Shown here: one piece after another, positions 56,440-64,000 of the stretch
How the letters are laid out: every line of letters starts with the position of its first letter
How positions within the stretch are numbered: the first letter of the stretch is position 1
Assembly: GCA_037043455.1 (NCBI GenBank)
Contig: JAWPHD010000006.1
Span: 558,001 to 622,000 of the forward strand
Length of the DNA stretch: 64,000 nucleotides
Reading direction: 5' to 3'
From: Cyrtodaria siliqua
Lineage: Eukaryota > Mollusca > Bivalvia > Adapedonta > Hiatellidae
Made by a program: the position numbers and the translations under genes
Notes under the pieces: generated by a model
What the model saw: the letters and a program-made list of their open reading frames with translations, nothing else
The model's database searches: none
What the model was told of the DNA's origin: nothing

Positions 56440-57025
56440 TTCATATTTTTTAAAGCATTTAAACATTCATTTACGCTAAGAAGTCCCCTCTAACGAGTCG
56501 CGTTCTTCTTCGTTTAACTTGTTTAAAAAAGGATTGCTTGTATCAAAAAATAAACGTTCGTTTTCCTGTGATAAGGGTATTAAAGGTTTAGAGCTGTAAA
56601 GAGTTTCATAAAATTGTTTTTGCTCTTGAAGTATTTCTTTTAAGTTATTTCATTTCCATCACTTTTTATAATTTTTGGTATTAATTTTTCTGTGTATTGC
56701 CTTTTTTTCTAAATTGCAGAAGTATTTAGTAGATTTTTCCCCTTTTACTTTCCATTTCGCTTTTGTTCTTAAAATAATTCCCCTTATTCTTTCATCCCAG
56801 ATTGTTTTTAGCTCTATATGTAATTGATCAATTTCATTTTTAACAGAATTGTCTCCATTGTCTAATAAAACATATAATTGTTTAAGTTTAGTTTCTATTT
56901 CATTTTCTTTCTTATTTTTCTCTCGTTTTAAAAAGGAAGCAAATGATATGGTTTTGCCCCTAATCATAAGTTTAAGCGTTTCCCAGAATAGTTGATCATC
57001 TATATTAAATCGTATTTCTTTTTCA
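56440..57025 (-). pseudogene. L1/Tx1-like ORF2 linker between endonuclease and RT
   Basis: A 102-residue frame (56659-56967) begins 'MIRGKTISFASFLKREKN' and is helical and Lys/Glu-rich with 'TKAKWKVKGEKSTKYFCNLE', a conserved pre-RT block in L1-type ORF2. It is out of phase with both neighbours, so indels lie near 57030 and 56650. Confidence 0.8.
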
Positions 57026-57922
57026 TCATTTTAAATTGTTCACTTTATATTGGTCTATTGTTTCAGAAATAGTTTGTTTGACAATATTTACAAATTCAGC
57101 ATTTGTTAATAAGCTGTTATTAAATTTCCATGTACCCCGGCCCCGTTGTTGATCAATAAATAATAAGTGCACAGAAATGGCTGAGTGGTCAGATTTATAA
57201 CTAATATCAATTGAACATTTCTCGACGCAATCTTGAAAGTCAGACGAGACAAGGAAATAGTCTAAGCGTGCCATTTTATTAAAGGGGCCCCTCCAAGTGT
57301 ACCTTTTGCTGTTGATATTACTAATTCTCCAGATGTCATGTAGATCTAAAAGTTCCATAATGCTTAAAATTGTTTCATTTGATTTTATGTTATTTTTGTG
57401 TTTATAGTTGTATGTATCTATCTCATAATTTAATGGCACGTTCCAATCACCACCGATAATAAAAGAAGTATTACCGAAACTTTCAACAACATTAAAAAAA
57501 TCCTGAAAAAATTGAGGTTTGTCTGCATTTGGTCCATAAACTACAGCAATAGTCATCCTTTGCTCTTGTATTGTAACATCTAAAACTATAAAATTCCCCA
57601 AAGGATCGATAAATTCATTATTTACAGCATAACTAAATGTATTTTTAAAGAGAATAGCCGTACCTCTACTTGAGCTAGAGAATGAGGAAAATTTTGCATC
57701 AAAGCCCCATTCGGTCCTCCATTTGTTTTCTATTTCTTTTGTTGAGTGTGTGTCAACAAGAAAAGTAATGTCATATCTATCACTGCACCTTGAAAATATG
57801 TCTCTCCTCTTTAATTGATCTGAGTACAAACCCCTACAGTTTAAACTTCCAAATTTTATATTACTCATTTTTAATATCTTACATAGTTTAAAAATAGTAT
57901 AATTTGTAAAGATTTCATGCAT
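57026..57922 (-). pseudogene. L1/Tx1-like ORF2 apurinic-type endonuclease
   Basis: A 298-residue frame from an ATG at 57920-57922; a second ATG at 57862-57864 starts 'MSNIKFGSLNCRGL'. APE-type endonuclease motifs are 'SLNCRGL', 'AVVYGPNAD', 'IGGDWNVPL', 'YTWRGPFNKMARLDYFLVS' and 'YKSDHSAI' (the catalytic Asp-His end). The domain looks intact. It nicks target DNA to prime reverse transcription. The frame stops just before the RT linker. Confidence 0.9.
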
Positions 57923-57930
57923 GTTGAGCT

Positions 57931-59425
57931 ATATTTAATGTAAACAATGTAACATGTGTTCAATCTGTTGTTCATAATTGTTGAGCTTCTACATGTATAA
58001 TATAAATGATGGATTTTCATTGACCAAACAGTAAATTCTAAAAAATAGTGTACACAACAATGTCCGTTTTTTCTAATATGGCAACAACATTTTCTCCTCT
58101 GCATATCACACATTGTACTCGTTTGTACTTTGAATGTGTTAAAATCAGTGACTAAGCCATGAATATGTCGCATAATTTTAAATATTTGGATCAAAATGTT
58201 AACAAGGTAGGTCCTAAATGGTAATGCTATCAGGCTTAGGTTAGATTAATTCAAAAATGTGGTTAGTATAATATATATGATTCTAGCTGGCACTAGATTG
58301 CCTAATGATCTATATTTGTCTAGCCGTTTTTGAAAATTAATATCTATATCGGACAAACATAATCGTATTGATAATTAAAGGCATTATATCTACACAACAT
58401 TACTATAGCATTAATAATACACGATATAAGCTAAATTTTATTTGTGTTGCATATAAAAATTGTTAAAATAAATATACTATGATATCAAACTGCCAAAGTG
58501 CTCCATAGCAAATACACCAACGAAAAAACATATTTATTTGTCTATTTTAAAGCCCCACGTTTTTTTACTAGAACAAACATTATATCGGACAAACAGTAAC
58601 ACAATCATATTGACACTTAGAGAAATTACATTACACACAACCCTTGCTTTCTTTCAAGTTATAATGAGATGTATATCAACAAACAGTAGCACATATTAAT
58701 AATCAAAATATATATATATTTACACAACTTTAATACTACACGAGGCCAGCTACCGAAGTTATCAAAATACTCCACTGTAAATATATAACGGTTACAATGA
58801 CACCTTGAAAATCTACTATTATTATTATAATCATTTTTATTATTATTATTTTTAGTATTATCATATGTATTAAGTAGTATCTAGGTACATACGATTCACA
58901 TATTACGTAATGTTGATTCATGTTGCTCATCAACATATTAGTTATAAGAGTACTTCATATCGACACCACTAATAGTTACAATTACATAGATAGATATCTC
59001 TATTAATGTTTCATCAGTTGTATTGCATACCATATACCGATACCTAAATCGCCTAATCAGTACATTTTTTAGTCCAAATGTTTCACGTGAACACCGCTCA
59101 GATGCAAACATTACACCACCCAGACAGTTTCGCACCGCCCGACCGACCAGTGATTGAGTACAACCCATTGCGCGAAATTGTCCGTGTACCGCACATACCG
59201 CCAGGCGGCGTTCACACGAACCACTGTACTGGTTCGTGATTATTTACCGACTTGAAATATTTGAATTAAATGACCACACGTATCATCGAACATGAAGTGA
59301 ACAATGTCATTAAATTAGTTCGGCATGAAAGATAATCAACTATACAACTCCCGTTATGTGTAATACATGTAAACTTCCCTAATCCTTTATCATTCCCTAA
59401 TCGTCCATTCATAATTCGTATACCT
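57931..59425. other. AT-rich stretch between LINE pieces, no gene seen
   Basis: No supported coding sequence. A short GC-richer patch lies near 59080-59230. It may be 5' sequence of the L1/Tx1-like element or old inserted DNA. Confidence 0.45.
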
Positions 59426-59429
59426 GAAA

Positions 59430-60027
59430 ATGTGCAAAATTTAATAAATAATTTCCACTTTCGTTTGTGTTTTTGTCCTCAGAATCTCTTTGTAATGAAA
59501 CGTCTTCTACATAATCGTTCCGGTAATAAGCAAATATTCATTCTCAGCATAATGCAAACTGTCCCCACTCTCGAATTTATATCGCCTGTAATTGAAATAT
59601 TACATTTATTTTCAAAGTACAACACATCATCGGCAATACTATCAAAAGTATTTTGTTGTACAAACACTTCCCTGCTACATCCACTTTTAATAATATACCA
59701 TAATAATAACGTTCATTTAAACCGAATAGCTTTTCATCCAATTTAAGTAATCAATACAAGCATCTACAGTTTTAATAATAAATTATCCGCAACCAAATGA
59801 TTGGAAATTTATATAATTAAACCCCCACTGTCTCTACGATCATTTGTAAGCTTTAACATCCAATGTAATGCGTAACAAGTGAAACCATCTATTTCATAAT
59901 TGAGTTCATTATTTAACCATGTTTCAGTAAACATAATTATATCATTTCTTTTAAACATAAGTTTAACTTCCTCAGATGATTGTAACTTGTTATAGCTTTT
60001 CCCAATACGTCCTTGAATGTTCACCAC
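59430..60027 (-). pseudogene. LINE endonuclease fragment
   Basis: Two frames: 59809-60027 has 'VNIQGRIGKSYNKLQSSEE', 'DIIMFTETWLN' (catalytic Glu region) and 'RDSGGLII'. 59479-59667 has 'DSIADDVLYFENKCNISITG' followed by 'DINSRVGT' (GDxNSR motif). These are the first and second parts of an APE-type endonuclease with a frameshift between. On style and strand it could be the 5' part of the older LINE whose RT is at 52850-53800, now separated by the L1/Tx1-like insertion (inference). Confidence 0.7.
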
Positions 60028-60164
60028 ACAAACTCGAATTCCTCCCCTCCATTTTCCTATTTGTGATCGTCCCCATCACTGTATTTTTGTTTACTTGTAC
60101 TTTTGCCCCGGGAATCGTCTGGACGTCATTTGTGATTTCCCGCGAAGTGAAGTTCTTGTTATTC

Positions 60165-60620
60165 CCTTAATGGTTTATTCTTTTGTTGCTCTGGCTTCTG
60201 TCAAGTCACTGAGTACCTTCATTGTGGCTTTCTAGGCTATTGTGTTTTTTTTGTATTATATTTACACGAGCATATTTGTGTTCTACCTATATTGACTATT
60301 AATGCTGCCTTGTTAGTTAGAGATTAGATCATGTCGGGGATTTCTTTATTTACACTGTCCTGTTTTAATGGGATGACAGTAGGGTAAGTGTGAGGTTTGG
60401 TGCACCCTAGAACCGATTTAAACCCCCAGTGACCTACTTTGCCACTGACCGTTCCAAGGTGGTAGCCTTATTGTCAACCCTTTTGTGTTTGTGATGTCGT
60501 TTACATTTATTATTACGTTTGCCTTCTTGTTTGTCTGTTTGCGTGTTTATTTCTGTGTTTTGTGGTTGACTGTCCTCCTTGAATGCTACTTTCCCTGTCC
60601 GATATTTTTATATTTCTTAA
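60165..60620 (+). repeat. R1 dispersed repeat, longest copy
   Basis: Reference copy: 'ggcttctgtcaagtcactga', 'gtcggggatttctttattta', 'tttggtgcaccctagaacc', 'ccactgaccgttccaaggtg', 'gtggttgactgtcctccttg', then the 3' terminus 'ctttccctgtccgatatttt'. About ten copies or fragments occur in this window in both orientations, all anchored near the same 3' end. Confidence 0.85.
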
Positions 60621-61135
60621 TGTTGCGTGTCGTCAATTGTTTTACGGAAAGTGACCTAGTTCTTCCATGTGTATATACTGGAGTGAATACATCTTGTTTC
60701 GACGAGTGTTTTCTAATGATTTATTTTACGTTTATTATAGTTGGATTTGATGGAGTATTACGGCCTAACAAATGGTGAGTATTTTGCTTTGACGTCAGTC
60801 TGAGCACATGTTGAACCAACGGTATCACGTGAAACCCCCACGCAAACTGCATGTGACCTATCATGTGATTTGTGTTCCAAGGTCACCTGCACATTGTTTA
60901 TCTTTTCTGCGTGGGCGTTGTCTTCGCTGGTTTGTGTACTTCCTGTTACTTTAGTTCGTATAGTAGGAGTTTTAAAAACCGAGTCCGGAAAAAACATAGG
61001 TTGCATCTGGACCACAAATAGCTGCGTTATTGGAGTATGCACAAATGTTTCGCTGGGTTCTGTGTGACGTACATCTCTGTGCATGTGTTTTAATTTCGTC
61101 TGTGGGTTCGTAAACATTAACCCTGCTTCAGCGTA
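60621..61135. other. Unassigned; open frame of uncertain nature
   Basis: A 127-codon minus-strand frame (60758-61141) follows the ORF1p fragment below, but I recognise no domain in it. Confidence 0.35.
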
Positions 61136-61139
61136 GCAC

Positions 61140-61475
61140 ATTGAACCACTCGGGAAATATATATATATATATTGACCTCCATACTACCATCAATGGACTG
61201 TTTTTCTTTTGAACGCGGGTCTTTCGCTTTTTCTGACATGTACAGCTTCTTTCGTGCATTCGCGATCTCCTTTTGGTAGTCCCGATCCATACCAAACGGT
61301 GTGCGCTTTAACTTGTACGCGTTTTCGAGTACGATATCCATATCGACGTAATCCCTGAGGCGCACAATTATTGGACGTTTAGGGTCGTATCTACCTCTGT
61401 ACGCTTGATTAACTACTGACCCGAGGCGGTGAGCACGCTCTATGCAAATATCGACGAAATGAGCATTTCGAAGTT
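61140..61475 (-). pseudogene. L1-type ORF1p fragment
   Basis: The minus strand reads 'AHFVDICIERAHRLGSVVN' then 'KRPIIVRLRDYVDMDIVLEN' and 'MDRDYQKEIANARKKLY'. The ERAHRLG motif followed by 'RPIIV(R/K)' and a 'D..(Q/K)E....R+.L' helix is the RRM-to-C-terminal-domain signature of L1-type ORF1 proteins, the RNA-binding chaperone of LINE particles. The fragment runs into a (ta)n tract at ~61158 and stops. The N-terminal coiled coil is missing; the Penelope-like element starts at about 61.5 kb on the other strand. Confidence 0.8.
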
Positions 61476-61504
61476 TTTTTCATGTGATAACCGTTCAGTA
61501 TCAT

Positions 61505-63070
61505 GTGAACAAAAAAGTGTAGCATGAGGCTATTTGAGGCGATAGTAGAATCAGACAAATTTATACACACATTAAGCGGAAAAAATATAAAACCAAGGAG
61601 CAAACAATTACGTAATGTTAAACTGCTCGAAAAGGAAACTAGTGCCAATGGTTTCATACATTCAGTTACAAACTTTTTTTCAAAACAGCTGAGCAGTTCT
61701 CAGGAAACTTTACTTGTCGAAAGGTCTGAAGTTTGTGTCACCAAGTCGAAACGTTGACAGAGGAAAGCTGATAGCAGACCTTAAAACTTGGGAGCGAAGA
61801 ATGAGACTACGCGAGTATTTTTAAAATGAACAAGAAGATGAAGAAAAACACGATGAATATAATAAGTACAAAAAGCAGTCAAAATGGACACCAAATACAG
61901 GTAGAGACAAATGGCCAGATTCATATATCAGATGTGTGAAGGATGAGGTCATTTCTGGTTTAAAACGACGATTTATAATGCACATTACACAACAAGAAGA
62001 TGTTTCATTGAGAGAACTATTAAATGATCAAAGTATAGTAATAAGGCCCGCGTTTAAGGGTTCCGTAATTGTGGTAATTAATTCAACAGCGTATGTCGAG
62101 AAACTTGAGAAAGATAGGGGTTATATTGACACATATAACGAGATCAAGGAAGACAAAACACAAATAACTAAAAGCAAAGTAAAACGGCTCGTTAATGAGA
62201 TGCACAAAAGAGGATCAATCACAAATGATAAGAAATCATATATAATGCAATCCGGTGGGACATCTGGAAAGCTTCTGGGTGATCCAAAACTTCATAAAAC
62301 CAATATGCCACGGGGACTATCGTGACTGGCTGATATCACTCGACAGAGAACATGGCTGAAGTGGTGGAAAAATAATTTAATACATATGTAACATCGCTTC
62401 CAAGTTACATCAATGATACTGCTGACTTTTTAAATAAAGTAAGCAACATTACTGTCCCACAAAACGCTCTTATGTTTTGTTTTGATGTCAAAGCACTATA
62501 TCATAGTGTACCGAGGGAGGAAGCACGCATATCTGTAGAACAAAGCCTTAAACAACAGCGTATATGTGAGCAATCCCACTGAGGAAGTGTTAAGAATGAT
62601 GGACATGGTGATGCAAAACAACAGTATCTCTTTTGCGGACAAACACTATATTCAGAAGGAAGAACAGCGATTGGATCAGATCTGGGTATGAGTTATGCAT
62701 CCACATACTTTGGTATTTTGGAGAACAAATTGATGGAATCTGCAGTTAATGTACCGTATGCATACATTCGCTATGTAAATGATATGTGGGGAGTGTGGAC
62801 GCACGAAGAAGATAATATCGTAAAGTTCTACAAGTTAGCAAATAGTATTCATCCTAGAATACAGATAGAACTCCGCTACCCAGCTGTTCAGCCAGAATTT
62901 CTTGACGTTCTAACTTTAGCTAAGGAAAACACAATCAAGGCGAACCTGTATACGAAACCCCCGGACAAACACCTGTATCTTCATAGCTAGTCATCGCACC
63001 CAGATTCAACAAAGCTAGCATTACCATAATGCCTTGGAATAAGAGTCAAATGAGTTTGTTCAGATGAAAT
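61505..63070 (+). pseudogene. Penelope-like reverse transcriptase, N-terminal and palm
   Basis: Segments in several frames: 'RGKLIADLKTWERRMRLREY', 'EEKHDEYNKYKK', 'GRDKWPDSYIRCVKDEVISG', 'LLNDQSIVIRPAFKGSVIVV', 'SGKLLGDPKLHKT', 'LMFCFDVKALYHSVPREEA' (motif A Asp), 'RTAIGSDLGMSYASTYFGIL', 'YIRYVNDMWGVW' and 'PEFLDVLTL', then 'LYTKPPDKHLYLHS' and 'SSHPDSTKLALP'. The order matches Penelope-like RTs. Motif C reads YVND, so the first catalytic Asp is Asn. Stops and indels occur near 61755, 62325, 62575 and 62990. Confidence 0.85.
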
Positions 63071-63076
63071 CAACTA

Positions 63077-63605
63077 CAACATGGACTATCATGGGCCTTT
63101 ATATTTAAAGTACTTACATTTTTAAATTCGGAGAAAATTTTATATCATGGATAAAGATTTTATTTAAAAATGCAAAATTGGCCTTTAACCAATGGCGAAA
63201 CGTGTCATTATGTTTCAATATCGGAAGGGGCTGCCGTCAGGGTGACCCCTTGTCAACTTATATTTTTATTTTGTGTACTGAAATAATGACGATTAGAATA
63301 AGAAATAATAAAAAGATTAAAGGTATTACTATAGAGAATGTAGAAATTAAACTTTCGCAATATGCAGATGATACATCTGTCCTTTTGGACAGATCTGATA
63401 CATCTATGAATGATACACTATCAGAACTATTAAAATACTCAAAATACTTTGGTTTAAATATACCTTTTGACAAAACACAAGTTGTATGGATAGGGAGGAA
63501 AAAACACAGTTCAGATACAATCAAAACAAAATGGAAACTTAACCATGTTAACTGGGGAAAAGATAATTTCAAGCTACTAAGAGTATATTTCAACGTCGAC
63601 TTGCA
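63077..63605 (+). pseudogene. LINE RT palm fragment inside the Penelope-like element
   Basis: 'AFIFKVLTFLNSEKI', 'SWIKILFKNAKLAFNQW', 'IGRGCRQGDPLSTYIFILCT', 'KLSQYADDTSVLL' and 'FDKTQVVWIG' are LINE (L1-group-like) RT motifs with the ADD active site present. The fragment lacks endonuclease, thumb end and 3' UTR. It continues without a break into Penelope-like sequence in one open frame (63178-63753). Confidence 0.8.
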
Positions 63606-64000
63606 TAGGAAAACTGTTTTTGAGCAACTTCAGAAAAGCGATTACTACCGAATGTGTGTTGAAAACGAACTTAAAATAGTAGATGCAAAAAAAGAGCCGA
63701 CTTACTTGCGTTTAATGGAGAGAAACGAGCAGGTTCACGTGTTCCTTTGGTAATTACGCTTCCCAGAGCACTACCTGATGTAAGACGCCTATTAAGAAAT
63801 TATCTACCGACTCTGCTTATTTCTGACAGAATGAAACATATATTTACAGAACCATCCATTTTGGCTTACAGAAGCGATACAAACCTGCAAGACATTCTGG
63901 TGAACAAACAGGTTGAACAAACAGGATTAAAAACAACAACAAGAAATAACAGTTTTATTTTAAGCGAAATATGTTTCCTACCTTGACATTAAGGAATTAA
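63606..64000 (+). pseudogene. Penelope-like element, thumb and linker
   Basis: 'VENELKIVDAKKEP' then, after a frame change near 63735, 'RVPLVITLPRALPDVRRLLR', 'SDRMKHIFTEPSILAYR' and 'NLQDILVNK'. The '(R)VPLV.TY...LP', 'RMK..F..PP..A.R' and 'NL.DILV' blocks are the conserved region between RT and the GIY-YIG domain in Penelope-like elements. The frame ends near 63986. Confidence 0.8.

Larger units (their letters stand above)
53803..57930 (-). mobile_element. L1/Tx1-like LINE with poly-A tail
   Basis: Contains endonuclease, RT and C-terminal coding on the minus strand in ORF2 order. Downstream, 'aataaa' is followed by a run of A (53805-53816 as T on the plus strand). No ORF1 lies directly upstream, so the 5' end is probably truncated near 57.9-58.2 kb. 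Target duplications could not be identified by eye. Confidence 0.75.
61505..64000 (+). mobile_element. Penelope-like element (incomplete at window end)
   Basis: Plus-strand coding shows the Penelope-type RT in order, from its N-terminal region through the catalytic palm, thumb and linker, with an internal LINE RT segment at about 63077-63605. The GIY-YIG endonuclease, if any, would lie beyond the window. Frame changes are numerous, so it is inactive. Confidence 0.8.

Noticed and set aside
60758..61141. C-terminal continuation of the ORF1p fragment
   Set aside because: No recognisable ORF1p motif after the (ta)n tract; left unassigned.
61140..61475. ORF1 belonging to the L1/Tx1-like ORF2 at 54-58 kb
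   Set aside because: Same strand but more than 3 kb upstream with unrelated repeats and an endonuclease fragment between; linkage cannot be shown.

Overview
The window looks like nuclear DNA of a marine invertebrate, most probably a bivalve mollusc. It is AT-rich and intron-poor in appearance. It carries tRNA-derived SINEs, tandem arrays built on TGACCT/TTGACC motifs, CCGTCCGTC tracts, and a mixture of LTR, YR, LINE and Penelope retroelements of the kind common in bivalves. I could not assign a species. I found no convincing host protein-coding exon, rRNA gene or functional tRNA gene. Essentially everything recognisable is mobile or repetitive DNA, most of it broken.

Layout. Positions 1-1580 hold a ~160-bp satellite with an orientation switch, followed by a 26-G run and duplicated AT-rich segments (1.7-3.0 kb), then small hairpins and dispersed repeats to 9.4 kb. 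Positions 9467-20146 are a complete 10.7-kb Ty3/gypsy-type LTR retrotransposon on the minus strand. Its 1.27-kb LTRs are nearly identical and are flanked by a 4-bp target duplication (gtac). It has a tRNA-Leu primer site, a broken gag and pol, and an intact extra 457-aa ORF (zinc fingers, NLS-like patch, coiled coil) between pol and the 3' LTR. From 20 to 36 kb there is a large inverted-repeat element, a 54-bp minisatellite, copies of a dispersed repeat (here called R1), a 5'-truncated reverse-transcriptase pseudogene whose 3' side runs into an R1 copy, a SINE, and the RNase H end of an I-type LINE.

Positions 36.36-42.05 kb are a decayed Ngaro-like (DIRS order) tyrosine-recombinase retroelement on the minus strand. 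Its split direct repeats are in the order A1 - coding - B1 - A2 - B2. It encodes RT, RNase H, tyrosine recombinase and an SGNH-hydrolase-like fragment. From 43.8 to 52.8 kb three arrays of TGACCT-rich ~140-185-bp repeats alternate with R1/R3/R4 repeats, a 904-bp mariner-like element, a Tc1-transposase N-terminal relic and a Jockey-superfamily LINE end. From 52.8 to 60 kb an L1/Tx1-like ORF2 element (EN+RT, poly-A tail) sits among fragments of an older LINE. From 61 kb to the window end there is an L1-type ORF1p fragment, then a Penelope-like element carrying an internal piece of LINE reverse transcriptase in the same orientation and in frame.

The genes do not form a host pathway; each set belongs to one element's replication cycle. 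The most unusual items are the intact zinc-finger ORF in the young LTR element, the near-textbook Ngaro architecture with a hydrolase remnant, the in-frame Penelope/LINE chimera, and arrays densely packed with nuclear-receptor half-site motifs.
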